A stretch of 27,984 bases of DNA, taken from IMG/VR virus record IMGVR_UViG_3300021375_000124, positions 1 to 27,984 of that record, one strand, 5' to 3'. Positions 1 through 7,880 of the stretch are shown here, piece after piece. The DNA is from a virus. The translations under genes and the position numbers were made by a program. The notes under the pieces are model-generated. The model searched no databases and was not told the DNA's origin. It worked only from the letters and a program-made list of their open reading frames with translations. Position 1 is the first letter of the stretch, and every line of letters starts with the position of its first letter.

Positions 1-2
1 TT

Positions 3-584
3 TCTAAAGAAGAACTTGATAAGATGTTTGACATCTTGTACGATGGTGAGAATAAAAACAGAGTATGGGTTCACTCACACTTTGGCACCAACGACATTGA
101 TGATATCTTTACCAAGCTTCGCTTTATGATTATTGGTTGCGACTGTAAATGGGTAGTAGTAGATCACTTGCACATGTTGGTAAGTGCAGTACATGAAGGT
201 GATGAGAGACGAGCTATTGATACTATTATGACTAGACTTAGAAGTTTAGTTGAAGAGACTGGTGCAGGGATTATCCTTGTGTCTCATCTCAGACGTGTCG
301 ATGGTAATAAAGGACATGAGAATGGAATTGAAGTAAGTCTCTCTCATCTACGTGGCTCCAATAGTATTGGACAACTATCAGATTGTGTTATTGCATTAGA
401 ACGTAATCAACAATCAGATGACCCAGATGAAGCTAGGACTACAAGACTACGTGTTCTTAAATCAAGATACACAGGTGATGTTGGTATGGCAGCTAGAGTT
501 ATCTATGATGCAGAGACTGGTCGACTATCAGAATTAACTGATGCAGATATTGAGTTTGACAACTCAGGTGAAGAGGTATTTTAA
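3..584 (+). CDS. T7 gp4-like replicative DNA helicase, C-terminal part (5' end outside window)
   Basis: Ring helicase that unwinds DNA at the phage fork using NTP hydrolysis. The frame is open to the left edge, so only about 193 C-terminal residues are visible; any primase domain and the Walker A loop lie outside. Visible motifs are a Walker B strand (WVVVDHLHML), motif H3 (ILVSHLRR) and motif H4 (LRGSNSIGQLSDCVIALERN), which match T7 gp4 almost block for block. The protein ends in an acidic tail closed by a terminal phenylalanine (EFDNSGEEVF), as in T7 gp4, where that tail docks on the DNA polymerase. The next gene is that polymerase, and its ATG overlaps this stop by one base (TAATG). The function is secure; whether a primase is fused upstream cannot be seen. 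Confidence 0.93.
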   Translation, partial: SKEELDKMFDILYDGENKNRVWVHSHFGTNDIDDIFTKLRFMIIGCDCKWVVVDHLHMLVSAVHEGDERRAIDTIMTRLRSLVEETGAGIILVSHLRRVDGNKGHENGIEVSLSHLRGSNSIGQLSDCVIALERNQQSDDPDEARTTRLRVLKSRYTGDVGMAARVIYDAETGRLSELTDADIEFDNSGEEVF

Positions 585-2314
585 TGGATTTAGTATTTGA
601 TATAGAAACTGATGATATCCATGCTACTAAAGTATGGTGTATCGTTGCCCAGAATCCTGACTCCGGTGAGATATTTAAGTTCCCACCTAACAAGTTAGAA
701 GAAGGGTATCAGTTTCTTACTACAGCAGACAGACTTATTGGTCACAACATTATTGGATTTGACATCCCAGTTGTAGAAAAGTTTGGAGGAGTAAATCTTA
801 GTGATAAAGAACTCATTGATACCTTAGTTTTATCTAGACTATTTAATCCAACACGTGATGGTGGACACAGCCTTGAGACTTGGGGTTATAAGCTAGGCTA
901 TCCTAAGATTGAGTTTGAAGATTATCTTAATTACTCTACTGATATGTTAAACTATTGTGTACGGGATGTACAGTTAAACACTAGAGTACTACAGGAACTT
1001 CGAAAAGAATCAAAAGGTTTCTCACCTCAATCAATTGAGATTGAACAAGGTGTTGCTAAGATTATGAAACAGCAGGAGCAAGATGGTTTTGATTTTGATA
1101 TGCAATCTGCTTTAAGTTTATTAGCAGAACTTAGAGAAAAGAAACAACTGATTGAGTCAGAGGTACATGAAACTTTTAAACCTAAATGGGTAGACACTAA
1201 ACAGGTCTCACCTTATATCAAGAAAGATGGTAATCTATCTAAGCGTGGACTAACAGATGATGAGTATCAACGTTGCTTAGACACTAACAACTTCAATCCC
1301 TTTATGAGACAAACTTTACAAGAGTTTAATCTTGGTTCTCGTAAACAGATTGGAGAATATCTTATTGACTTTGGTTGGAAGCCAGATAGATTTACACCTA
1401 CTGGTCAGCCTATTGTAGATGAGAAAACATTATCTAAGATAACTCACATCCATGAAGCAAAACTTATAGCAGATTTTTTACTACTGCAAAAGCGTATAGC
1501 TCAGATTGATTCGTGGGTAGAAGCTGTCAAGGATGATGGTAGAATACATGGGTTTGTTATTCCCAATGGTACTATTACCGGAAGAATGACACATAGAAAC
1601 CCTAATGTTGCACAGGTTCCATCGGTAAGTAGTCCGTATGGAAAAGAATGTCGAGCTTGTTGGACTGTACCAGAAGGTTATAGTCTTGTAGGTGTCGATG
1701 CAAGTGGATTAGAGCTACGTATGTTAGCACATTATATGGATGATAAGGAGTACATCAATGAAATTATTAACGGAGACATTCACACAGCTAACCAAACGTT
1801 TGCTGGACTTAAATCAAGAGATCAGGCTAAAACTTTCATCTATGCACTCGTTTACGGTGCCGGAGATGAAAAGATTGGAAGCATCATTAAAGGAAGCAGA
1901 GCAGACGGTAAGCAGTTGCGAGAACGCTTTCTTAGTAGTCTCCCAGCATACAGAACTCTTAAAGACAAAGTTGACAGAGCATCTGGAAAAACGTTCCTCA
2001 AAGGGTTAGATGGTAGAAAGTTATATATAAGAAACAAACACTCAGCTTTGAACACATTGCTTCAAGGTGCCGGTGCTATTCTTATGAAGAAAGCTTTATG
2101 TATTTTATCTAGTAGGCTTAAGCTTAGTGGAACACCACATAAGTTTGTCGCAAACATTCACGATGAATGGCAGATAGAAGTCTTATCTTGTAGAGCAAAC
2201 AAGGTAGGACAAATGGCTGTTGAATCTATCATAGAAGCAGGTGAACATTTTGATCTACGTTGTCCGATGGATGGCGAATTTAAAGTAGGAGGTAATTGGA
2301 GTGAAACACACTAA
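584..2314 (+). CDS. Family A DNA polymerase, T7 gp5-like, with 3'-5' exonuclease
   Basis: Replicative DNA polymerase of 576 residues; T7 gp5 has about 704. The N-terminal proofreading exonuclease shows Exo I (FDIETD, D6 and E8), Exo II (GHNIIGFDIP) and Exo III (YCVRDVQLN). The polymerase domain shows motif A (VDASGLELR, D372), motif B (RDQAKTFIYALVYGAG, K416 and Y420) and motif C (HDEW, D527 and E528). The motif B residue equivalent to E. coli Pol I F762 is tyrosine, as in T7. Start: ATG overlapping the helicase stop, with GAGG seven bases upstream. No thioredoxin gene is in the window, and I cannot tell whether a thioredoxin-binding loop is present. The C-terminal end overlaps the next gene if that gene starts at its GTG. 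Confidence 0.97.
   Translation: MDLVFDIETDDIHATKVWCIVAQNPDSGEIFKFPPNKLEEGYQFLTTADRLIGHNIIGFDIPVVEKFGGVNLSDKELIDTLVLSRLFNPTRDGGHSLETWGYKLGYPKIEFEDYLNYSTDMLNYCVRDVQLNTRVLQELRKESKGFSPQSIEIEQGVAKIMKQQEQDGFDFDMQSALSLLAELREKKQLIESEVHETFKPKWVDTKQVSPYIKKDGNLSKRGLTDDEYQRCLDTNNFNPFMRQTLQEFNLGSRKQIGEYLIDFGWKPDRFTPTGQPIVDEKTLSKITHIHEAKLIADFLLLQKRIAQIDSWVEAVKDDGRIHGFVIPNGTITGRMTHRNPNVAQVPSVSSPYGKECRACWTVPEGYSLVGVDASGLELRMLAHYMDDKEYINEIINGDIHTANQTFAGLKSRDQAKTFIYALVYGAGDEKIGSIIKGSRADGKQLRERFLSSLPAYRTLKDKVDRASGKTFLKGLDGRKLYIRNKHSALNTLLQGAGAILMKKALCILSSRLKLSGTPHKFVANIHDEWQIEVLSCRANKVGQMAVESIIEAGEHFDLRCPMDGEFKVGGNWSETH
2287..2292 (+). promoter_or_regulatory. Ribosome binding site deciding a GTG start
   Basis: A perfect AGGAGG lies eight bases before the GTG at 2301, inside the last codons of the polymerase gene. 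It favours GTG 2301 over the ATG at 2331, which has only a weak AAGAA upstream. The hexamer also encodes part of the polymerase C-terminus (Val-Gly-Gly), so it could be coincidental. Confidence 0.5.
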
Positions 2315-2654
2315 ACAACAAGAATTAAATATGAATTATATTAAACCTAATGATAGCAGTAGAAAGGGAGACTTAGCTGAATACTATGCAGTTACATGGC
2401 TGTGGGATAATGGCTATGAAGTTTTTAAAAACACAGGTTGTACTGGACCAATAGATATGATAGCAATGAAAGATGGTGAAACTATTTTTGTTGATGTTAA
2501 AACAGCACAGCCACAACAACATAAAAAAACTGGTAATAAAGTAACTAAATGTCAAAGTCGTAACGAGATACAAAAAAAATTAGGTGTTCAGTTATTACAG
2601 TTTAATCCTGTTAATAGAAAATTAGCTTGGATAAAACATAGACAGAGAACATAA
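2301..2654 (+). CDS. Small PD-(D/E)XK nuclease, resolvase-like
   Basis: A 117-residue protein (107 if it starts at ATG 2331) with the core of a PD-(D/E)XK nuclease: an N-terminal acidic residue in a helix (GDLAEYYA, E27), a GPID turn (D52), and VDVKT (D65-x-K67) about thirteen residues later. The order E...GxxD...DxK resembles archaeal Hjc-type Holliday junction resolvases and some homing or very-short-patch-like nucleases. It lies directly between the polymerase and a RecB-like exonuclease, so a role in recombination or branch processing is reasonable. The substrate cannot be told from sequence alone. The fold assignment is fairly sure; the resolvase role is a guess. Confidence 0.75.
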   Translation: MKHTKQQELNMNYIKPNDSSRKGDLAEYYAVTWLWDNGYEVFKNTGCTGPIDMIAMKDGETIFVDVKTAQPQQHKKTGNKVTKCQSRNEIQKKLGVQLLQFNPVNRKLAWIKHRQRT

Positions 2655-2655
2655 T

Positions 2656-3528
2656 ATGACTAAATCTAAAAAAACTCTTGACACATTAGTCGAAGATATA
2701 TATAATAAGATAGGTGTACTTGCTGATGGTGAGCACATTGATCTAGACCCTGAGACTATCGATCAGTTTGGTGAGTCTATGAAAGAGATACTTTACAAGT
2801 GGTCTCACCCTGAACCAAGAGGTGATGCAACTTTACGTATGTCTAACATAGGTAGGAAGTCACGACAACTTTGGTTTGATATGAAGTCAGAAGGTACTCC
2901 GGAAAGGATGCCACCTTCTTTATTCATTAAGTTTTTATATGGACATTTACTTGAAGAGATAGTTATATTTCTTATCAAGCTATCTGGACATACAGTTACT
3001 GATGAACAGAAAGAGATCAAGGTATCTGGAATCAAAGGACACATGGATTGTGTTATCGATGGAGAGGTTGTTGATATTAAAACAGCTTCCGGATTTGCTT
3101 TCAAAAAATTCAAGGATGGTACTCTAGCAGAAAACGATATGTTTGGGTACATGGCTCAACTTGCAGGGTATGAAGCAGCACAGGGTACAGACAAAGGTGG
3201 ATTCCTTGCTCTTAATAAAGAGTCTGGTGAGTTAGCTTTGTACAGACCTGATAACTTTGATAAGCCTAACATCAAGAAAAAGATTACAGATATTAAGAAG
3301 GCTGTGAAGTTAGCTACACCACCAGAACTATGTTACAGTCCTGTTCCAGATGGTAAGTCTGGTAATATGCAGCTACCTAGAGAGTGTGTATATTGCAGAC
3401 ATAAGTTTGAATGTCACAAAGATTCTAATGAGGGTAAAGGTTTAAGAGTATTTAAATATTCTAATGGTTTAAAATATTTAACTCAGACACCCAAGCCACC
3501 TAAAGTTATAGAGGTAACACAGATATGA
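2656..3528 (+). CDS. Cas4/RecB-like PD-(D/E)XK exonuclease with cysteine cluster
   Basis: A 290-residue nuclease, probably filling the role of the T7 gp6 5'-3' exonuclease in degrading host DNA, removing primers and driving recombination. Visible RecB-family motifs are GHLLEE (about residues 96-101), GHMD (D131), VVDIKT (D140 and K142) and the QLAGY motif (Q168 and Y172). The C-terminal part has C226, then C244-x2-C247-x5-C253. The CxxCx5C spacing is that of Cas4 and AddB iron-sulfur nucleases, so a 4Fe-4S cluster is plausible, although here all four cysteines are C-terminal. Its start follows the previous stop directly. The next gene's ATG overlaps this TGA (ATGA). No CRISPR array or cas1 is nearby, so it is not a CRISPR adaptation gene. 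Confidence 0.82.
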   Translation: MTKSKKTLDTLVEDIYNKIGVLADGEHIDLDPETIDQFGESMKEILYKWSHPEPRGDATLRMSNIGRKSRQLWFDMKSEGTPERMPPSLFIKFLYGHLLEEIVIFLIKLSGHTVTDEQKEIKVSGIKGHMDCVIDGEVVDIKTASGFAFKKFKDGTLAENDMFGYMAQLAGYEAAQGTDKGGFLALNKESGELALYRPDNFDKPNIKKKITDIKKAVKLATPPELCYSPVPDGKSGNMQLPRECVYCRHKFECHKDSNEGKGLRVFKYSNGLKYLTQTPKPPKVIEVTQI

Positions 3529-3773
3529 GTGGAAGAAGATCAAAACAATTAAGACGTAAAGCAGAAGACTTACTCATAGAGTGGTTAAGAACTATGGTTC
3601 CAGATGGAGAAGATACATCTAAGATACACAGAAAGAATCTAGATGAGTTCTTGCCAGAACAAACACACATCTTTGCTAACAATAGATTTCTTCTTAGTGC
3701 ATATAGTTTACGATGGTTTTACAAACAGGTTAAACGGAATCCACAGCTAACGCTTGGAGACCTTAATGCCTAG
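3525..3773 (+). CDS. Small basic protein of unknown function
   Basis: An 82-residue protein I do not recognise. It starts with a basic stretch (SGRRSKQLRRKAEDLL) and is predicted largely helical, ending in NPQLTLGDLNA. Its ATG overlaps the stop of the exonuclease (ATGA), with GAGG ten bases upstream, and its own stop overlaps the start of endonuclease I by eight bases. Translation coupling on both sides supports a real gene. The basic N-terminus and its place between two nucleases suggest a DNA-binding or accessory role, but nothing in the sequence proves it. Confidence 0.8.
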   Translation: MSGRRSKQLRRKAEDLLIEWLRTMVPDGEDTSKIHRKNLDEFLPEQTHIFANNRFLLSAYSLRWFYKQVKRNPQLTLGDLNA

Positions 3774-4203
3774 AAGAGTACCTAGAAAACCTAGACCTAA
3801 AAAGATTAACGTACCTAAAGGGTATGACAGTCGATGGGAGTATGACATTCATTTAGGTATACTTCAAGACTGGAAACACCATTGGGATGTCATACAATAT
3901 GTCGTTGAACATAAATACGAAGCTGACTTTGTTAGAGACATAGATGGTAAAACAATTTTATTGGAAGCTAAAGGTAGGTTTTGGGACCACGCTGAGTACA
4001 GTAAATATATTCATATTAGAAAAGCACTACCAAAGAATACTGAGTTAATATTTTTATTTCAAAAACCTTTCTCTCCTATGCCGGGAGCAAAGGTAAGGAA
4101 AGATGGGACAAAAAGAACACATGCTGAATGGGCTGAAACAAATAACTTTACATGGTATAGCGAAGAGACTTTACCGAAGGAATGGAAAAATGAGAAAGAG
4201 TAA
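3766..4203 (+). CDS. T7 gp3-like endonuclease I (Holliday junction resolvase)
   Basis: Structure-specific endonuclease that resolves branched DNA before packaging and helps break down host DNA. At 145 residues it is close to T7 endonuclease I (149). Catalytic residues line up with T7 E20/D55/E65/K67 as E25 (SRWEYD), D54 (EADF), E67 and K69 (LLEAKG). The ending (FTWYSEETLPKEW) also matches the T7 C-terminal region. I choose ATG 3766 because GGAG sits seven bases upstream; a longer reading from TTG 3754 adds only four residues and has no comparable signal. It overlaps the previous gene's stop and is overlapped by the next gene's start. The basic N-terminus (RRVPRKPRPKK) fits DNA binding. Confidence 0.93.
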   Translation: MPRRVPRKPRPKKINVPKGYDSRWEYDIHLGILQDWKHHWDVIQYVVEHKYEADFVRDIDGKTILLEAKGRFWDHAEYSKYIHIRKALPKNTELIFLFQKPFSPMPGAKVRKDGTKRTHAEWAETNNFTWYSEETLPKEWKNEKE

Positions 4204-4465
4204 TTATAAATTTAATGAAGACAAACTATTACAAGAGCTTAAAGGATACATTGATGCTACATACAGTCAGCATTATGCATCCGATAAATATCAGGCTACC
4301 GATGTTATTATTGATTCGGGACATGGTGAGGGCTTTAGTCTTGGTAATATTATGAAGTACGCTAAACGCTATGGAAATAAAGAAGGAAAGAACAGAAAAG
4401 ACTTGCTAAAAATCTTACACTATGGTATAATAATGCTTAACATTCACGACACAGAGAACTCATAA
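4190..4465 (+). CDS. DUF3310-like small protein
   Basis: A 91-residue protein. The central part (residues about 24-82: YSQHYASDKYQATDVI, GNIMKYAKRYGNKEG, LLKILHYGIIML) matches the pattern of DUF3310/SaV-like phage proteins, with a His-Tyr near the start, a GNxxKYxxR core, and a Leu-Lys...Tyr helix at the end. That domain also occurs in T7 gp1.7-type nucleotide kinase proteins, which would fit the ribonucleotide reductase genes that follow, but the biochemical role is uncertain. I start at ATG 4190, preceded by AAGGA eight bases upstream; the longer in-frame reading from 4103 lies wholly inside endonuclease I and lacks the family's features. The stop overlaps nrdA (TAATG). Confidence 0.75.
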   Translation: MRKSNYKFNEDKLLQELKGYIDATYSQHYASDKYQATDVIIDSGHGEGFSLGNIMKYAKRYGNKEGKNRKDLLKILHYGIIMLNIHDTENS

Positions 4466-6363
4466 TGGTAGATGATAAAGTAGGTATCAAGGAATATCTT
4501 GGTATAAAAATAAATTATAGTAACGAAAAAAATTTAGATAAGTTCAGCCTTGACACACTTAAGGATAGATACTTATGGGAGAATGAAACACATGCACAAG
4601 AAGCATTTGCCAGAGCATCAGTCTTCGCAGCCACCTACAAAGGGAACACAGATTTTGAATTGGCTCAAAGACTTTATCACTACAGTTCCTCTTGTTGGTT
4701 CATGTTTAGCACTCCTATACTTAGTAACGGGGGAACAAGTCGTGGTCTTCCTATTAGCTGTTTCCTCAATTATGTACCTGATAGCAGGACTGGTCTATCA
4801 GATCATTATGACGAGAATATTTGGTTGGCAAGTTCAGGTGGAGGTATTGGTGGATATTGGGGAGACATCAGGAGTAACGGTGTTTCTACTACTCACGGTA
4901 GTAAGTCTACTGGTTCAATTCCTTTCATCCATGTCGTAGATTCACAGATGTTAGCCTTTAATCAAGGCACCACAAGACGTGGTTCTTATGCAGCTTACAT
5001 GGACATATCTCATCCAGAGATTGAAGAGTTCATTAACATGCGTAAAGAATCAGGTGGAGATATTAATCGTAAGAATCTTAATCTTCACAACGGTATTAAC
5101 ATTACCAATGAGTTCTTGAAAGCTGTTGAAGATGATGCAGACTGGAGATTGGTAGACCCTAAAAGCAATGAAGCTATTAAGGTTGTTAATGCTCGAGACT
5201 TATGGTGGCAGATCATTAATGCTAGAGCAGAGACAGGTGAGCCTTACATGGTCAACATCGATAGATGTAATGAAGCTTTACCAAAAGAACAGAAAGATTT
5301 AGGATTAGAAATCAAACAGAGCAACCTTTGTTCTGAGATTACTTTACCTACCAATGAAGAGAGAACAGCAGTATGTTGTTTATCTTCTGTCAACTTAGAA
5401 TACTTTGATGAGTGGAGTGAGAACCCTGTATTCATTGAAGATTTAATTACCATGCTTGACAATGTTCTTCAACATTATATTGATAACGCTGTCGACACAG
5501 ATAACTTAGGAGAGTACAATGCAAACTTTAAAAGGTTTCAAAAACATATTAAGCCGGGCAAAGAAGGGTTTCTTAAATCTGCCTACTCTGCTTATCGAGA
5601 AAGGTCGTTGGGTCTCGGTGCAATGGGCTTCCATTCGTATCTCCAATCACGCAACATTCCTTTTGAAGGTATCTTCGCTACGGGTTTCAATTATAAAGCT
5701 TTTAAATACATTAAAAAACAGGCAACCAAAGCTTCTGAAAGACTTGCAGACGAAAGGGGTGAAGCTCCTGATGTCAGTGGCAGTGGCAGGAGGAACGCTC
5801 ATCTACTCGCTGTTGCTCCTAACGCTAGTTCTAGTATCATATGTGGTGGTACTTCTCCTTCGATTGAGCCATATCGTGCTAACGTTTATACGCACAAGAC
5901 TCTCAGTGGTTCGTTCCAAGTTAAGAACAAATACTTAGAAGAAATATTAGAAGATAAAGAACTAAGTAAAAAAGAACTTGAGCTAGTGTGGAAAGACATA
6001 GCAGCAAACGAAGGTTCAATACAACACATGGGACATGTCTTCACAGACGAAGAGAAAGACATATTTAAAACAGCCAATGAAATAGATCAGATTTGGATTG
6101 TTGAACATGCAGCTAAACGTCAAGAGTTTATTTGTCAAGCACAGTCAGTTAATCTATTCTTTACTATACCTACAGCCACCGAGCCACAGGAAGTACACGA
6201 TGAGTATATGCAGTATGTTAATGATGTACATTGGTATGGCATGAACAAACTAAAGTCTTTGTATTACTTTAGAACTAATGCTGCTAGAAATGCAGAGAAC
6301 GTAAACATTAAAGTTCAGCGTATTAAATTAGATGATGCTGAATGTATAGCTTGTGAGGGTTGA
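4465..6363 (+). CDS. nrdA: Class I ribonucleotide reductase, large (alpha) subunit
   Basis: Catalytic subunit that reduces ribonucleoside diphosphates to deoxy forms for phage DNA synthesis. The active site is complete: C99 (LPISCFLNY) and C304 (AVCCLSS) as the redox pair, N287/C289/E291 in NLCSEI, and a paired tyrosine (SLYYFRT) near the C-terminus for radical transfer. It ends in a Cys-x2-Cys tail (CIACEG) that would be re-reduced by thioredoxin or glutaredoxin. At 632 residues it is shorter than bacterial NrdA (about 760), and the N-terminus goes straight into the catalytic fold, so the ATP-cone allosteric domain is absent, as in many phage enzymes. It is coupled to the gene before (TAATG) and separated from nrdB by two small genes. 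No nrdI or thioredoxin is visible. Confidence 0.97.
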   Translation: MVDDKVGIKEYLGIKINYSNEKNLDKFSLDTLKDRYLWENETHAQEAFARASVFAATYKGNTDFELAQRLYHYSSSCWFMFSTPILSNGGTSRGLPISCFLNYVPDSRTGLSDHYDENIWLASSGGGIGGYWGDIRSNGVSTTHGSKSTGSIPFIHVVDSQMLAFNQGTTRRGSYAAYMDISHPEIEEFINMRKESGGDINRKNLNLHNGINITNEFLKAVEDDADWRLVDPKSNEAIKVVNARDLWWQIINARAETGEPYMVNIDRCNEALPKEQKDLGLEIKQSNLCSEITLPTNEERTAVCCLSSVNLEYFDEWSENPVFIEDLITMLDNVLQHYIDNAVDTDNLGEYNANFKRFQKHIKPGKEGFLKSAYSAYRERSLGLGAMGFHSYLQSRNIPFEGIFATGFNYKAFKYIKKQATKASERLADERGEAPDVSGSGRRNAHLLAVAPNASSSIICGGTSPSIEPYRANVYTHKTLSGSFQVKNKYLEEILEDKELSKKELELVWKDIAANEGSIQHMGHVFTDEEKDIFKTANEIDQIWIVEHAAKRQEFICQAQSVNLFFTIPTATEPQEVHDEYMQYVNDVHWYGMNKLKSLYYFRTNAARNAENVNIKVQRIKLDDAECIACEG

Positions 6364-6364
6364 T

Positions 6365-6508
6365 ATGGATTGTTGGCATTGTGGAACACAATTAATATGG
6401 GGTGGAGATCACGACATAGAAGATGAGAATGATGAGTATATTATGGAAACTAATTTAAGTTGTCCTAAATGTAATTCTGCTGTTATCGTTTATTTACCAA
6501 AGGATTAA
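6365..6508 (+). CDS. Small zinc-ribbon-like protein
   Basis: A 47-residue reading frame with two CxxC pairs, CWHC at residues 3-6 and CPKC at about 33-36, separated by an acidic stretch (DIEDENDEY). This spacing is typical of a zinc ribbon. It begins one base after the nrdA stop and its stop is one base from the next ATG, so it fits the tight packing of the operon. Small zinc ribbons of this kind are common in phage genomes and may bind nucleic acid or protein; the exact function is unknown. It was found by reading the gap directly. Confidence 0.75.
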   Translation: MDCWHCGTQLIWGGDHDIEDENDEYIMETNLSCPKCNSAVIVYLPKD

Positions 6509-6509
6509 T

Positions 6510-6689
6510 ATGAAACAATCAGAATTTGATAAGGTGTTTAGTCAGAAGTTTTCTGGCTTTACAAGTAGGATGTGGTTAGATTATTGTGATGAAAATAATA
6601 ATCCATTCGCAAAAACAAAAGATTACGCAGGATACGTAATTGAAAATTTAAAATATTTAGTTAAGAGATTTAACAAGGAGAACAGATGA
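6510..6689 (+). CDS. Small protein of unknown function before nrdB
   Basis: A 59-residue frame, not recognised. It is mixed charged and aromatic (SEFDKVFSQKFSGFTSRMW...KYLVKRFNKENR) and predicted helical, without membrane segments or metal motifs. It begins one base after the stop of the zinc-ribbon gene and ends in an ATGA overlap with nrdB, which gives good positional support that it is translated. Sitting between the two reductase subunits, it may simply ride in the operon; no functional claim can be made. Confidence 0.7.
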   Translation: MKQSEFDKVFSQKFSGFTSRMWLDYCDENNNPFAKTKDYAGYVIENLKYLVKRFNKENR

Positions 6690-7669
6690 GCTTATTAGAC
6701 ACGAGAGATTACTACAAACCATTCGATAATCCTTGGATGTTTGACTACTATGTCTTACAAAACCAAATGCATTGGATGCCGGAGTCAGTACCATTACATA
6801 CAGATGTTAAAGATTGGCAAGAGTTAGACTCGAAAGAAAAGAATTTACTAACACAAATCTTTAGATTGTTTACGCAGTCTGATGTAGATGTAGGTGCAGG
6901 TTATGTTGATAGATACATGCGTATCTTTAGAAAGCCTGAAGCTAGAATGATGATGGGTTCTTTTGCTAACATGGAATCTATTCATCAACATGCCTACAGT
7001 TTATTACTTGATACAGTTGGTATGCCTGAGATAGAGTACAAAGCTTTTGCAGAGTACGAAGAGATGGCAGATAAACACGAGTACGTACATAAGATTAAGA
7101 CAACTAAGTCTGATAAGAAAAGTATTGCAAAAACTTTAGCAGTCTATTCAGCTTTTACAGAAGGACTACAGTTGTTCTCAAGCTTTGCAATCTTGTTAAA
7201 CTTTCCAAGGTTCGGTAAGATGAAAGGTATGGGACAGATAGTTACTTACTCTATACGTGATGAGTCTATGCACGTTGAAGCTATGACTAAGTTGTTCAGA
7301 GAATTTATACAAGAGAACTTAGATATCTGGACAGATGATTTTAAAGCAGAACTCTACGAGATTTGTAGACAGATGGTAACACTAGAAGATAAATTCTTAG
7401 ACCTAGTGTTTGATATGGGAGACCTTGAAGGTCTTACCAAGAAAGATATGTATGCTTACAATAGATACATAGCCGATAGAAGATTACTACAGTTAGGATT
7501 AAAAACAAACTATGACCAACGTGAGAATCCTCTAGGTTGGTTGGATGAAGTGATGGGTGTTGAACATCAGAACTTCTTTGAAGGTCGTGCTACTTCTTAT
7601 ATGAAAGCAGGACTACGTGGTAGACAGGATAAAATAACCTTTGCAAACTTGGAGAGTGATAATGGTTAA
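6686..7669 (+). CDS. nrdB: Class I ribonucleotide reductase, small (beta) subunit
   Basis: Radical-generating partner of NrdA, 327 residues. All dinuclear metal ligands are visible: D66, E97 and H100 (MESIH), E159 (FTEG), E193 and H196 (RDESMH). The radical tyrosine is present at Y104 (seven residues after E97), so this is a tyrosyl-radical class I enzyme and not a tyrosine-less variant. The ligand spacing (97 to 159 is 62 residues) is closer to NrdF-type subunits than to E. coli NrdB. No nrdI flavoprotein is in the window to argue for a manganese class Ib system, so metal use is open. The ATG overlaps the preceding stop, and GGAG lies upstream (AACAAGGAGAAC). Confidence 0.96.
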   Translation: MSLLDTRDYYKPFDNPWMFDYYVLQNQMHWMPESVPLHTDVKDWQELDSKEKNLLTQIFRLFTQSDVDVGAGYVDRYMRIFRKPEARMMMGSFANMESIHQHAYSLLLDTVGMPEIEYKAFAEYEEMADKHEYVHKIKTTKSDKKSIAKTLAVYSAFTEGLQLFSSFAILLNFPRFGKMKGMGQIVTYSIRDESMHVEAMTKLFREFIQENLDIWTDDFKAELYEICRQMVTLEDKFLDLVFDMGDLEGLTKKDMYAYNRYIADRRLLQLGLKTNYDQRENPLGWLDEVMGVEHQNFFEGRATSYMKAGLRGRQDKITFANLESDNG

Positions 7670-7880
7670 TAAAAGTGAAGCGAACTTAGTAAGTTTTAAA
7701 GTGCTTCTTACACGTAACAATGATATCGTTACAGAGTTTAGTATGTTACCAGAGGATATGGTGGATGAAATATTTCCACCTGATGAAAGAGATGTTATAA
7801 AAACTATCCTACGTAATGGTAAGTTAAAGATGGGAGACTTACATAATTATTTTCAAAGAGAGTTAAACGTACTTAAGTAA
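7662..7880 (+). CDS. Small acidic protein of unknown function, last gene of the early module
   Basis: A 72-residue protein, not recognised. It has a short beta-like start (LVSFKVLLTRNNDIV) followed by an acidic patch (LPEDMVDEIFPPDERD) and a helical end. I start at ATG 7662, preceded by GGAGAG five bases upstream; the in-frame TTG at 7641 would only extend it into nrdB. It overlaps the nrdB stop by eight bases. Its TAA directly abuts the stop of the opposite-strand FecR gene, so it marks the end of the rightward transcription unit. Confidence 0.75.
   Translation: MVNKSEANLVSFKVLLTRNNDIVTEFSMLPEDMVDEIFPPDERDVIKTILRNGKLKMGDLHNYFQRELNVLK

Noticed and set aside
2656-3528. The Cas4-like nuclease as part of a CRISPR adaptation module.
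   Set aside because: There is no cas1, cas2 or array in the window, and the gene lies in a T7-like replication operon where an exonuclease is expected.
3754-3768. A TTG start for endonuclease I giving four more residues.
   Set aside because: ATG at 3766 has GGAG at proper spacing, and the T7-like alignment does not need the extension.
4550-4939. A 129-codon + strand frame with hydrophobic segments inside nrdA.
   Set aside because: It is entirely inside the highly conserved nrdA frame, without a matching family or good ribosome site.
5519-5938. A 139-codon + strand frame inside nrdA.
   Set aside because: It is a shadow of nrdA; the reductase motifs are in the other frame.
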